DNA of 39,166 nucleotides from a virus. The stretch is taken from the IMG/VR virus record IMGVR_UViG_3300025574_000003, positions 1-39,166 of that record; one strand, written 5' to 3'. The notes beneath the pieces are model-generated. The model did no database searches. It saw only the letters and a program-made list of their open reading frames with translations, and was not told the origin of the DNA. The translations under genes were made by a program, and so were the position numbers. How positions within the stretch are numbered: the first letter of the stretch is position 1; every line of letters begins with the position of its first letter. Of the stretch, positions 1-6,973 are shown piece by piece.

Positions 1-127
1 CATTCGATGCCACGGCTACCCGAATGGAGTTATTGTCGGACAAGGCCATGATATATCTCAAGGAGTTGGGACTGAGTAATCCGTTTAAATTTCCACCAAT
101 AAGCACCCAACCCGCTCCGCTGGATGA
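1..127. repeat. Terminal direct repeat, left copy
   Basis: Bases 1-127 are identical to 39040-39166. A single coding frame continues across the join, so the contig is a closed circle (or a circularly permuted genome) with a 127-base overlap left by assembly. 127 is also a common largest k-mer in de Bruijn assemblers, which favours an assembly overlap over a biological terminal repeat. The unit genome is then 39,039 bp. Confidence 0.95.
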
Positions 128-425
128 GGGGAAGTGGATTGACCCGCAACCGGAGCTAAGGCACAACGACCCGGGATGCGGAGCTTCTATTTGCGAGGGA
201 ACGCACACCTACCAATGCGACTGTAAATGTCACGGAGCGCCCCAACCAGAGACGCAGAGGGACAAGTGCCAAGGCGTTCACTGTTTCACGCCGAGCATGA
301 TTGTCCGAGATAAGGACGGTAAAATTATGGCGTATCAAGGTCAAGCCGCCGAAATAAAACACTGTCCTGGATGCCTAGAAGCGTTCAAAAAAGCTGGCGT
401 GGAGGTTCCGAATGGCGAAGCCTAA
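1..425 (+). CDS. C-terminal part of Lar-like zinc protein crossing the contig join
   Basis: This is the continuation of the gene that starts at 38709; in the circular genome the whole protein is 251 residues. The first full codon here begins at base 3, and the ATG at 24 is internal (residue 119), not a separate start. This half carries a second cysteine cluster (GCGASICEGTHTYQCDCKCH, about residues 170-190) and later CPGC and CxGVxC elements, so it probably binds more zinc. I do not recognise the family of this half. Its 3' end overlaps the next gene by 14 bp. Confidence 0.75.
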   Translation, partial: FDATATRMELLSDKAMIYLKELGLSNPFKFPPISTQPAPLDEGKWIDPQPELRHNDPGCGASICEGTHTYQCDCKCHGAPQPETQRDKCQGVHCFTPSMIVRDKDGKIMAYQGQAAEIKHCPGCLEAFKKAGVEVPNGEA

Positions 426-609
426 GTGTCCGTGGAAAATACCGTTTAAAGTAGTGGTCCCGAAGGATAAGTGGACTACTTGGAAAGTTGTGGATGCGAA
501 GGGAGAGGGAGTGAGTTGGCATGGAAAAAGCCGGAGGATGGCCGAAGCCGATTGCTACGCCTTGAACGCCGCCTATCCAGTGAAGCGCAAACGCAAAGGG
601 GGAAAGTGA
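412..609 (+). CDS. Small basic hypothetical protein (65 aa)
   Basis: The ATG at 412 lies inside the end of the preceding gene and has GGAGG just upstream (GTGGAGGTTCCGA). The protein is basic, with a KRKRKGGK tail and three tryptophans (WTTWK, SWHGK), which would suit nucleic acid binding. I do not recognise a family. Its TGA overlaps the next ATG (TGATG), so the genes are probably translationally coupled. Confidence 0.7.
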   Translation: MAKPKCPWKIPFKVVVPKDKWTTWKVVDAKGEGVSWHGKSRRMAEADCYALNAAYPVKRKRKGGK

Positions 610-899
610 TGAACGAAATGGACAGTCAGTGGCTTAGTCGCCAATTGGCCGAGGAGGGAGCGAACGCATCTCGTGCGATTCAGACGGCAGTTCAAAACGT
701 GGAGTTGGAGTACGTTCGCCCGGTAGTAGTGTTTAAACCTAAGCTGATAATTGACGGAAACGCCTATGGGTTCATTTTTGGCGAAACCCCGATCAGTGTT
801 GAGGGATGGGGAGCAACGGCCTACGAAGCGGCAAGAAACTTCGACGCTGAATGGTACGCCCGTAAAATCACATCCGGCGTCAAATTGGAGGGCAAGTAG
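609..899 (+). CDS. Hypothetical protein (96 aa)
   Basis: The frame is open from 471, but the start is best placed at the ATG at 609. That ATG overlaps the upstream stop (GTGATG) and follows AAGGGGGAAA. The product begins MNEMDSQWLSRQLAEEG and contains a mixed beta core (VVVFKPKLIIDGNAYGFIFG) ending EWYARKITSGV. No family is recognised. The gene is tightly packed between coupled neighbours, which supports it being real. Confidence 0.7.
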   Translation: MNEMDSQWLSRQLAEEGANASRAIQTAVQNVELEYVRPVVVFKPKLIIDGNAYGFIFGETPISVEGWGATAYEAARNFDAEWYARKITSGVKLEGK

Positions 900-995
900 A
901 TGAGGTCTTTTATAGCTGGATGGTGGGCTTGTCAATGTGGCAGGCTAAATCCGCCAACCACTATTTTATGTCCCGGATGTTTTAGACACAAATAG
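900..995 (+). CDS. Tiny zinc-ribbon-like protein (31 aa)
   Basis: The ATG at 900 abuts the preceding TAG, with GGAGGGC as ribosome site. The 31-residue product has CQC and CPGC pairs separated by 13 residues, a minimal four-cysteine zinc knuckle or ribbon. The pattern matches many neighbouring early genes. Function is unknown. Confidence 0.5.
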   Translation: MRSFIAGWWACQCGRLNPPTTILCPGCFRHK

Positions 996-1004
996 GTTAT
1001 ACAT

Positions 1005-1027
1005 GCATTCTTGAAGCACCGGTTTGA
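1005..1027 (+). promoter_or_regulatory. Recurrent early-gene leader, copy A
   Basis: This 23-base element begins GCATTCTTG, continues GCACC, and ends GTTTGA. It matches the element at 1604-1626 at 20 of 23 positions. It sits between a stop codon and the next start in both places. The first part (CATTCTTG) recurs again at 1303. See the finding on recurrent leaders. Confidence 0.7.
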
Positions 1028-1040
1028 TCGGATTGGAATT

Positions 1041-1298
1041 ATGACTAATAACAAAAAGTGCAAACACAATTATTTTAATATGACGGGACACTGTTTTCAT
1101 TGTGGAAAGCGGAAACCCAGCGCACAAATTTTTCAACTACGAGAGGAAGTCGTAAAGTTACTTAATAAGAAAGTTCACTATTCTCGACCTTCTTGGGGAG
1201 CAACTGCTTGCGGTTTTATAAAATTTGGAAAAAAGACAACGACCAGTACGGATAAGGTGAATTGCAAGCCGTGTTTAAAAGACTTGTCGAAGACGTAA
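1041..1298 (+). CDS. Zinc-finger-like hypothetical protein (85 aa)
   Basis: The frame is open further upstream from a TTG at 1011, but that TTG lies in the repeated leader. The ATG at 1041, after GGATTGGAATT, is the better start. The N-terminus has CKHNYFNMTGHCFHCGKR, a C-H-C-C-type metal-binding arrangement, and there is a CKPC near the C-terminus. The middle is lysine-rich. Function is unknown. Confidence 0.65.
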   Translation: MTNNKKCKHNYFNMTGHCFHCGKRKPSAQIFQLREEVVKLLNKKVHYSRPSWGATACGFIKFGKKTTTSTDKVNCKPCLKDLSKT

Positions 1299-1302
1299 AC
1301 AT

Positions 1303-1323
1303 CATTCTTGTGAGGGGGTTTTG
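1303..1323 (+). promoter_or_regulatory. Recurrent early-gene leader, copy B
   Basis: CATTCTTGTGAGGGGGTTTT precedes the ATG at 1324. It shares CATTCTTG(T)G with the elements at 1005 and 1604. Here it runs directly into a GAGGGGG ribosome site. Confidence 0.65.
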
Positions 1324-1593
1324 ATGAGCAAGACAAAGATAATGGTTTTGGAGGGTGACGATCGAGAATTTGTTCCTATGGCCTGCCCAACTTGCCATCA
1401 AAGCTCGTTCGTGACTGTGAGGGAAGCAACCGGGTTAGCCGAATGTCTGAACCCGCTTTGCGGCAAAAGGGCGCAGAAAAAGGATTGGGAAAAAGAGGGA
1501 AGACGGCTTTACAACCAGTATGACTTTTGTGGCGGATGCGGGGAAGCGAGAGCCGCTCACCCGACCATCAAGTGCAAGACTTATTGGGATTGA
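1324..1593 (+). CDS. Zinc-ribbon protein (89 aa)
   Basis: The start is the ATG at 1324 after GAGGGGG. Two zinc-ribbon-like groups are visible: CPTC (about residues 21-24) with CLNPLC (about 41-46), then CGGC with a later lone Cys near the C-terminus. The first group resembles transcription-factor-type zinc ribbons. The gene stands among other cysteine-rich early genes. Role unknown; DNA or RNA binding is plausible but not shown. Confidence 0.7.
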   Translation: MSKTKIMVLEGDDREFVPMACPTCHQSSFVTVREATGLAECLNPLCGKRAQKKDWEKEGRRLYNQYDFCGGCGEARAAHPTIKCKTYWD

Positions 1594-1603
1594 CGGATAA
1601 ACA

Positions 1604-1626
1604 GCATTCTTGTGGCACCAGTTTGA
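1604..1626 (+). promoter_or_regulatory. Recurrent early-gene leader, copy C
   Basis: This copy differs from 1005-1027 at only three positions (TG for AA and A for G). A ribosome site (AAAGGACG) follows, then the ATG at 1638. Non-coding similarity between unrelated genes suggests duplication or a functional mRNA element. Confidence 0.7.
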
Positions 1627-1637
1627 AAGGACGAAAG

Positions 1638-1832
1638 ATGCAAGGAATGGGACGGTATATGCCTATCGACATGGAGCAGATGGAAGTCCAGCACGTTAAA
1701 TGCGGCTCTAAGGTGAATTTTACCACCGCACCGGATGGCGGGGAAATTAAAGTTTTTATTTACTGTCCGAAGTGTTGCCGATACCTTCACCACGCAAAAG
1801 AGCAGGAATTCAAGTTTATTCCGATAGACTAA
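1638..1832 (+). CDS. Zinc-ribbon-like protein (64 aa)
   Basis: The start is the ATG at 1638 after GAAAGGACGAAAG. The same frame is open back to 1527, but that part overlaps the previous gene. The product begins MQGMGRYMPIDMEQ and has HVKCGSKV followed by a CPKCC motif and a short HH pair, consistent with a small zinc-binding fold. Function is not recognised. Confidence 0.65.
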   Translation: MQGMGRYMPIDMEQMEVQHVKCGSKVNFTTAPDGGEIKVFIYCPKCCRYLHHAKEQEFKFIPID

Positions 1833-1867
1833 AAAGGGATACACAACTTCTGTTGAGAGGGGACTAA

Positions 1868-2164
1868 ATGAAAATTGATAAAAACTGGCAGTTAGGCTCA
1901 TTAAGCAATTATGAACTTGAGTCGTGGATTGGTGCGCTTGGATCAATGCCTGTTAAGATTTTGAAAGAAGCTGATCATTCGGCATCTTACGAAACCAACG
2001 AAGCCCATGCGATTGAATTAGAAAACGGAAAATTTGCTTTGATCGTTGAATCGGGATGTTCTTGCTACGATTCAGCGGATGCGGATATTGAATTGTTCCC
2101 GGATGAAAAATCAGTTATGGCTAAGTTTGACGCCTGGGAAAAACAAATGACCACAAGTCGATAG
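1868..2164 (+). CDS. Hypothetical protein (98 aa)
   Basis: The ATG at 1868 follows GAGAGGGGACTAA, the strong form of the recurrent leader. The product is acidic and soluble, with an ESGCSCYDSADADIELF segment in the middle and a C-terminal amphipathic helix (EKSVMAKFDAWEKQM). No family recognised. Confidence 0.75.
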   Translation: MKIDKNWQLGSLSNYELESWIGALGSMPVKILKEADHSASYETNEAHAIELENGKFALIVESGCSCYDSADADIELFPDEKSVMAKFDAWEKQMTTSR

Positions 2165-2204
2165 GCTTAAGGCGGTGATTCAATAATGTTTTAGAGGGGA
2201 GCTT

Positions 2205-2351
2205 ATGAGCGGCGAGCCAACGAACGAAGTTAAGATTGGGCATAGATGGTTTAGATACCACGATGGCGGGACTACCACGGAAACGGTCTTGACTTACCAA
2301 CAAGCCAAGGCGTGGGGTGAGAGAGACGAAAGAATTACGACAAGTGAGTAG
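2205..2351 (+). CDS. Small hypothetical protein (48 aa)
   Basis: The ATG at 2205 follows TTTTAGAGGGGAGCTT, the recurrent leader type. The product starts MSGEPTNEVKIGHRWFRY and ends in TTSE. The clear ribosome site and close spacing to neighbours support it as real. Function unknown. Confidence 0.6.
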   Translation: MSGEPTNEVKIGHRWFRYHDGGTTTETVLTYQQAKAWGERDERITTSE

Positions 2352-2376
2352 CACATAATGTTTGAAGGGGGAGTTT

Positions 2377-2628
2377 GTGAAAACACATCAGTTGAAGTGC
2401 GACCCTATCTATTTTGATGCTTTGGAGCGTGGTGATAAAACGGCAGAAATTAGGTATAACGACCGTGATTTTCAAACTGGAGATGTTCTGGAAATTATGA
2501 GTTGGGATCGTATGTCCGGTAAATTTGAAGACGGAAAAGAAGCTCTTTTCTTTGACGTAACACATATTTTGATTGGCGAACCTTATTTGCCAAAAAATTA
2601 TGCCATGCTTTCAATTAAGCGCAGATAG
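2377..2628 (+). CDS. DUF3850 (ASCH/PUA-like) protein (83 aa)
   Basis: The GTG at 2377 follows GAAGGGGGAGTTT. The sequence has the DUF3850 signature: LKCDPIYFDALERGDKTAEI near the N-terminus, then NDRDFQTGD, then FFDVTHIL and the late YAMLSIK strand. DUF3850 belongs to the ASCH/PUA-like fold, usually linked to RNA binding. It is common in phages but its role there is not established. It probably acts in the cytoplasm early in infection. Confidence 0.85.
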   Translation: MKTHQLKCDPIYFDALERGDKTAEIRYNDRDFQTGDVLEIMSWDRMSGKFEDGKEALFFDVTHILIGEPYLPKNYAMLSIKRR

Positions 2629-2671
2629 CTAATACAAGGGTAAATGTATCAACGTTACGGAGGGGGTGGTT

Positions 2672-2848
2672 ATGAAATTTGAGTGGGGCGATAAGGTTTG
2701 GCATCCATCTTACGGGAACTGTATATTTTTTAGAGACAAGAAACAATATCGTATGTCGTGGCTTTTTACGAAATCAGGAGGAAATGTATATTTTGGAAAA
2801 GACAAAGCGGTTAAGCGTGGATGGAAGCGTGAGAAAAAGGTAGTCTAA
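2672..2848 (+). CDS. Small basic protein with FxxGDKV motif (58 aa)
   Basis: The start is the ATG at 2672 after GGAGGGGGTGGTT. The product begins MKFEWGDKVWHPSYGN and ends with KDKAVKRGWKREKK. It resembles the product of 6224-6394 (FEFGDKVQTP and SKDEVSKGW at matching positions), so the two are probably paralogues. The fold looks like a small SH3-like beta barrel, which is inference only. Confidence 0.65.
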   Translation: MKFEWGDKVWHPSYGNCIFFRDKKQYRMSWLFTKSGGNVYFGKDKAVKRGWKREKKVV

Positions 2849-2868
2849 AAAAGCCTTGAGAGGGGACT

Positions 2869-3012
2869 ATGACTTTTATTGCTCAATGTAAAATTTGTGG
2901 TTCAACTGATAGGCTTCAACCAGATTTGTTTGATTTCGGCTGGTTATGCCGTCCATGCGTAATGAAAAAACTAAGAACTCAATTTCCTGAACACGTCAAG
3001 GATTTACAGTGA
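2869..3012 (+). CDS. Four-cysteine zinc-finger protein (47 aa)
   Basis: The start is the ATG at 2869 after CCTTGAGAGGGGACT. The product has CKIC (residues 7-10) and CRPC (about 27-30) separated by 16 residues, a simple C4 zinc finger. Its stop overlaps the GTG of the recombinase gene (GTGA), so the two are probably translated together. Confidence 0.65.
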   Translation: MTFIAQCKICGSTDRLQPDLFDFGWLCRPCVMKKLRTQFPEHVKDLQ

Positions 3013-3941
3013 ACCCCCTTCGCAAGGTTGAGCCATTCAAGAGCTACTTGGAGTTGTTCAAGAGCGAAGCTACCCGTGAGGGCTATGCGAGCGACTTGGA
3101 CGTATTCCGCAAGTGGCTGGATGATCGAGGGAAGGGCATTTTGGATGCGACTCAGGACGATTGCCACGCCTGGGTAATTTGGTGCCAGGGTAGGGAGCTT
3201 AAAGATCGCACCATTACCAGGAAGATTGCGGCCATTCATGGATTCTATAAGCGACTATTGCGAAGGAAACAAATTACGAGTGATCCGACAATCGAGTTTG
3301 AAGAGTTCGATTTTGACGCCGCTAAACGCAATCCTAAGCCATTGACGGATGAACAGAGGGCCACTTTGTTGAGTAGCTTAAAGTGGACGCCCTTTAGGAA
3401 CTGGAAAATTTCAATGTTCGCCCTTATTGGTTATTACACAGGCATGAGGCGCAATGAGATTAGAAAAATAAAGTGGGCCGATATTAACTTTGAAACGATG
3501 AAAATTCAGACCATTGGGAAGGGAGCTAAGCCGCTAACCAAGCATTTCAACAAAGAGTTGGCCGACAAATTGAACCAGTACAAGCAAGTGATTATGAGCA
3601 GAGAGTTAAAACGGGACGGGGAAACAATTCAACCGTTCAAGGAACTGCCGCCCTACTTGTTTTTCAACCCGTTCAAGCCTTCGGTGCCAGTCGGCAATTG
3701 GAACGTGAGCAAATGGTCTTTCAAAATCAAGCAATGGTGTGGTTGGGATGAAAGCGTTCACTTCACTTGGCATAGACTTCGTCACACGTTTATAAATATC
3801 CTCATGGAAAATGACGTGCCAATAGAAGTGACTCAAGAGCTTGCTGGTCATTCCAATATTGCTACTACCACTATGTATTACAGGGCCAGGATGGAAAAGC
3901 AGGATCAGGCATATAAATCGGCAATGGAGCCGAAAAAATAA
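3009..3941 (+). CDS. int: Tyrosine recombinase / integrase (310 aa)
   Basis: The GTG at 3009 overlaps the upstream stop. An N-terminal SAM-like core-binding domain (about residues 10-90) precedes the catalytic domain. Visible catalytic residues are R147 (TGMRRNEI), K171 (IGKGAK), H255 and R258 (HRLRH), H281 (GHSNIATT) and Y290 (TMYYR). The set is complete, so it should be active. Size and motifs fit XerC/XerD-like phage integrases. It sits within the recombination operon rather than beside a repressor, and I see no attachment site, so lysogenic integration and genome-multimer resolution are both possible. Confidence 0.95.
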   Translation: MNPLRKVEPFKSYLELFKSEATREGYASDLDVFRKWLDDRGKGILDATQDDCHAWVIWCQGRELKDRTITRKIAAIHGFYKRLLRRKQITSDPTIEFEEFDFDAAKRNPKPLTDEQRATLLSSLKWTPFRNWKISMFALIGYYTGMRRNEIRKIKWADINFETMKIQTIGKGAKPLTKHFNKELADKLNQYKQVIMSRELKRDGETIQPFKELPPYLFFNPFKPSVPVGNWNVSKWSFKIKQWCGWDESVHFTWHRLRHTFINILMENDVPIEVTQELAGHSNIATTTMYYRARMEKQDQAYKSAMEPKK

Positions 3942-3952
3942 AAGGAGACGTT

Positions 3953-4864
3953 ATGAGTTTTTTGGATCGGGTAAAAGAAGGTAAGGTTGTTGAGCCAATT
4001 TTCGCATTGATTTATGGAGTGCCGGGTATTGGAAAATCTACCACGGCTTCGGAGGCTGATAGGCCCTTGTTCCTGGGGGATGAAAAGGAAAGCTCTCATT
4101 TGGACGTTGCCCGGTTGGAAGAACCTAAAAGTTTTAACGATGTGAAAGAACAAGTAAAGGAATTGATTGCCGCCAAGGGCCTTAAATTCAAAACTCTTGT
4201 CTTGGATAACCTGGGATGGCTTGAACCCGTCATTTGGAAAACGGTTTGTGATGAACATAACAAGCCTACCATTGAATCAATCGGTTATGGGAAGGGCTAT
4301 AAAGAAGCCGTCAACAAGCACATTGAACTGGTCGGCCTTCTTTCGGAGCTTCGCCAAAAGCAATCTATGGACATTGCCATTATCGGCCATTCCAAGGTTA
4401 AGACGTTTCAAGACCCGTTGACTACATCCGGGTATGACCGATACCAGCTTTCTATCAACGAGGAAGCGGCCAGCGTGTGGTATCGGTCCGTGGATGCGAT
4501 CCTGTTTATGAACTACGAAGTCTTGAAAGTCAGTGATGATGATAAACGGGCGCAAGGTAGCGGTGTGCGGGTTATGTACACGCAAGAGCGCCCTTCGTTT
4601 CAAGCCAAGAACCGTTACGGTCTTCCTTTCCGCATGGTCATGCCTCAAGGTGAGTCTTGGAAGACTTTGAAAGATGCGATCAGCAAAGGCCAACCGGAAG
4701 CTACTGAAAGCCTCTTGGCTGATATTGATGGGCTAAAGCAAAACATCAAAGACACTGTTTTGTTAGAGAAAGTAAACAAGTCAATTGCTGATGCCAAGAA
4801 GGACGCCGTGAAGTTGACGGCCATTAAGGACCGCTTGATTGCGGTTATCGGAGGCTTAAAGTGA
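3953..4864 (+). CDS. Sak4-like RecA-fold ATPase (303 aa)
   Basis: The ATG at 3953 follows AAAAGGAGACGTT. Walker A is GVPGIGKST (residues 22-30) and Walker B is TLVLDNL (about 81-87). A later IIGHSKVK strand fits the AAA_24/Sak4 group of phage RecA-like proteins, which promote single-strand annealing with a partner SSB. Its neighbours are exactly that partner set: an SSB (overlapping by 4 bp) and a YqaJ exonuclease. A C-terminal helical extension (about 235-303) is of unknown role. Confidence 0.88.
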   Translation: MSFLDRVKEGKVVEPIFALIYGVPGIGKSTTASEADRPLFLGDEKESSHLDVARLEEPKSFNDVKEQVKELIAAKGLKFKTLVLDNLGWLEPVIWKTVCDEHNKPTIESIGYGKGYKEAVNKHIELVGLLSELRQKQSMDIAIIGHSKVKTFQDPLTTSGYDRYQLSINEEAASVWYRSVDAILFMNYEVLKVSDDDKRAQGSGVRVMYTQERPSFQAKNRYGLPFRMVMPQGESWKTLKDAISKGQPEATESLLADIDGLKQNIKDTVLLEKVNKSIADAKKDAVKLTAIKDRLIAVIGGLK

Positions 4865-5367
4865 ACGAAGACAAGCGAGTTTTGATGGCCGGGAATTACA
4901 TTGGGACAATTGAAGACTATGGCATCTCCAAAAGCAGTAAGGACGAGCCACAAGCCTTTATCAAGTTTAAAGTTGAAAAAGCTCAAGGCGAAGGCTTTGC
5001 TGAATTGACTTGGTTTGGGGGATTGTCCGAAAAGGTGCGAGAAGGAAAGACAAACTCCCCGGCCCATTACACGATCAAGACTTTGCTTGATTGCGGATTC
5101 AAGGGCATGGAAGTGGAAGACTTGGCTAACGGTCCCGCTGGCGGGACTATTGAATTTGGGAAAGAAATGTCTTTGGTGGTCGAAGACAATCTTTACAAAG
5201 AGGTTCTTCGTAGTCAGATTAAGTGGGTTAACAAGCTTGGCGGCGGCATGAAATCGCTTTCCAAGGAAGAGCTTGTTGGAAAGACCAATACTTCGTCTTT
5301 AAGGGCCATGCTCTTAAAAGAAAAGGCTTCAAGGCCCGAAGAGTTAGAAGAGGAAATCCCGTTTTGA
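4861..5367 (+). CDS. Single-stranded DNA-binding protein with acidic tail (168 aa)
   Basis: The GTG at 4861 overlaps the upstream TGA. The N-terminal half looks like an OB-fold (GNYIGTIEDYGIS, FIKFKVEKA, FAELTWFGG). The protein ends EELEEEIPF, close to the DDDIPF tip by which bacterial SSBs recruit partner proteins. Phage proteins in this position next to Sak4 are often annotated DUF669 or SSB. It likely coats single strands for annealing by the upstream ATPase. Confidence 0.75.
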   Translation: MNEDKRVLMAGNYIGTIEDYGISKSSKDEPQAFIKFKVEKAQGEGFAELTWFGGLSEKVREGKTNSPAHYTIKTLLDCGFKGMEVEDLANGPAGGTIEFGKEMSLVVEDNLYKEVLRSQIKWVNKLGGGMKSLSKEELVGKTNTSSLRAMLLKEKASRPEELEEEIPF

Positions 5368-5981
5368 AGATCGTTACCTTAGAACAGGGAACGCCTGAAT
5401 GGCACGCTTGGCGTCTTGAGGGCATAGGGGCCAGTGAGGCCCCTATGGTTCTTGGAATCAGCAAGTACAAGACCGCTCATAAGCTTTGGCAGGAGAAGAC
5501 CGGGGCCATTGAGATCAAGGACGATTTTAACTTTATCTTTGAGAAGGGTAAAACAATCGAGGCGAAGGCTAGGGCCTACTTTGAGCTTATGAATGACAAG
5601 GAATGCCCTCCAATTTGCCTGGAACACTCGGTTTATCCATTTATTAGGGCTTCCTTGGATGGATATAACGAGGCAGAGAACTTTGCCTTAGAGATCAAAT
5701 ATGTGGGCAAAGACGCTATGGAGGATGAAATTCCGCCTCACCACTATGCCCAGCTTCAACATCAGATGATGGTTTCGGGCGCTATGGACATAACCTATAT
5801 TCGGTCTAATGACGGGGTTGTATTTAAGGCCGATGTGGTAAAGCGGGATAACGCCTACATTGATAATCTCTTGAGCAAAGAGCTTACTTTTTGGGATATG
5901 GTTCAACGCAAGATCGAACCGCCCATACCCGAAAAGAAGCCAAGAAAGAAGAAGACCGTTGACGCAATGCCAAAGGCTTGA
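5364..5981 (+). CDS. YqaJ/lambda-type exonuclease (205 aa)
   Basis: The TTG at 5364 overlaps the preceding TGA (TTGA), with GAGG upstream. The PD-(D/E)XK motifs are visible: IGASEAPMVLG (about residues 21-31), D99 in ASLDG, E110 and K112 in ALEIKY, and QLQHQM (131-136). This family resects double-strand ends 5' to 3', giving the single strands used by the Sak4/SSB pair encoded just upstream. The C-terminus is a lysine-rich tail (KKPRKKK). Confidence 0.92.
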   Translation: MKIVTLEQGTPEWHAWRLEGIGASEAPMVLGISKYKTAHKLWQEKTGAIEIKDDFNFIFEKGKTIEAKARAYFELMNDKECPPICLEHSVYPFIRASLDGYNEAENFALEIKYVGKDAMEDEIPPHHYAQLQHQMMVSGAMDITYIRSNDGVVFKADVVKRDNAYIDNLLSKELTFWDMVQRKIEPPIPEKKPRKKKTVDAMPKA

Positions 5982-6192
5982 AGCTGAATTGTTAAAAGGC
6001 CGTAGGTTAACCCCTATGGACATAATCAACGAGTTGGGGATATGCAAATACACCAATCGCATATCGGAGTTAAGAGCGGAAGGTTTACCCATTGAGATAG
6101 ATGAGTCAAGGGGTTATGGGGTGTACTATCTCAAGGGTGACCCAAATAGGCCGGAGAATGTTCCGGGCAAAGGTGATGCTTACGAGGAATAG
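5959..6192 (+). CDS. Helix-turn-helix protein (77 aa)
   Basis: The best start is the TTG at 5959, overlapping the exonuclease gene by 23 bp; a TTG at 5989 is possible. The core LTPMDIINELGICKYTNRIS followed by ELRAEGLPI matches the HTH_39 type of small phage winged-helix domain (a helix, then NRISELR, then a beta hairpin with YYL). It could be a DNA-binding regulator of the early region, but its target is unknown. Confidence 0.75.
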   Translation: MTQCQRLEAELLKGRRLTPMDIINELGICKYTNRISELRAEGLPIEIDESRGYGVYYLKGDPNRPENVPGKGDAYEE

Positions 6193-6223
6193 GATACTAA
6201 ATCTATCTTGTGGAGGGGTTTTT

Positions 6224-6394
6224 GTGAAAAAAGAGATACGTTTTGAATTTGGAGATAAAGTTCAAACTCCAAAAATTTCTCATGCGATAGTAGTTTTTAG
6301 TCTGCAAGACGGGGATTACGGGATTATTCAAAGAGCGCACGACCACACTATAATAGTGTCTAAAGATGAAGTGAGTAAAGGCTGGGCCAAGTGA
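6224..6394 (+). CDS. FxxGDKV small protein, second copy (56 aa)
   Basis: The GTG at 6224 follows CTTGTGGAGGGGTTTTT, again the recurrent leader. The product FEFGDKVQTP plus a late SKDEVSKGWAK matches the layout of 2672-2848, suggesting an old duplication that also carried the leader. The frame is open upstream to 6101, but that part is a shadow of the HTH gene. Confidence 0.65.
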   Translation: MKKEIRFEFGDKVQTPKISHAIVVFSLQDGDYGIIQRAHDHTIIVSKDEVSKGWAK

Positions 6395-6696
6395 TAAAAA
6401 TAGTAACCATTATTTTCTTAACTGTAATAGTTTGGCAAAATTTTGATGCAGTTTGGTTTTGGAATGCGACTAAAGTTGAATATACGCATCAAGGAAAAAA
6501 TGTTGATGGATTTTTTGTGGAGCGGTCAAATGGGAAAAAATACGAATGGTTTCCTTGGGACTTTGATAGTTATTTCAAGCCTGAGTTTTATACAGTGACT
6601 AAATGCGAAAATGCTTTTGATTTATGGAAAAAAAGTCATAAAGATGTTTCGGACGAAGATTTAAAAGATTTTAAACCATGCAATTGTGATAAATAG
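6391..6696 (+). CDS. Membrane-anchored or exported hypothetical protein (101 aa)
   Basis: The GTG at 6391 overlaps the upstream TGA. Residues 2-16 are hydrophobic (IKIVTIIFLTVIVW), giving an N-terminal membrane anchor or signal. The rest is polar, aromatic and ends in CNCDK. It is the only clearly membrane-directed protein in this part of the early operon. Function unknown. Confidence 0.65.
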   Translation: MIKIVTIIFLTVIVWQNFDAVWFWNATKVEYTHQGKNVDGFFVERSNGKKYEWFPWDFDSYFKPEFYTVTKCENAFDLWKKSHKDVSDEDLKDFKPCNCDK

Positions 6697-6724
6697 CTAA
6701 CTAAACTATCCTTGAGAGGTTAGT

Positions 6725-6973
6725 TTGAATTTATATGAGTGGGTTAAGCGTCAAGAGCTAGGACCAAGAAATGGGAGGGCGTACATGGGAATGCAGACTT
6801 GTAGCCAAGGACATACGATCAAATTGCCTTATCGAGGGTTTAATAGTTGCCACGATTGCCGGGACATGATTATGGATTATGCCGGTCTGAGTGATGGCGA
6901 GGACCGGGAAACGGAGAATGATATTGTCACCGATCCCCAAGGCGAAGAAGAAGACGTACAAGCCGAACGCTAG
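6725..6973 (+). CDS. Zinc-finger protein with acidic tail (82 aa)
   Basis: The TTG at 6725 follows CCTTGAGAGGTTAGT, the recurrent leader. CSQGHTIKL and CHDCRD provide a C-H-C-C metal site in the middle. The last 25 residues are very acidic (GEDRETEND, QGEEEDVQ). The 3' end overlaps the nuclease gene in another frame. Function unknown. Confidence 0.6.
   Translation: MNLYEWVKRQELGPRNGRAYMGMQTCSQGHTIKLPYRGFNSCHDCRDMIMDYAGLSDGEDRETENDIVTDPQGEEEDVQAER

Noticed and set aside
1-127. Biological terminal repeat of a T7-type linear genome
   Set aside because: A gene reads through without interruption and the length equals a common assembler k-mer, so assembly overlap of a circular or permuted genome is simpler.
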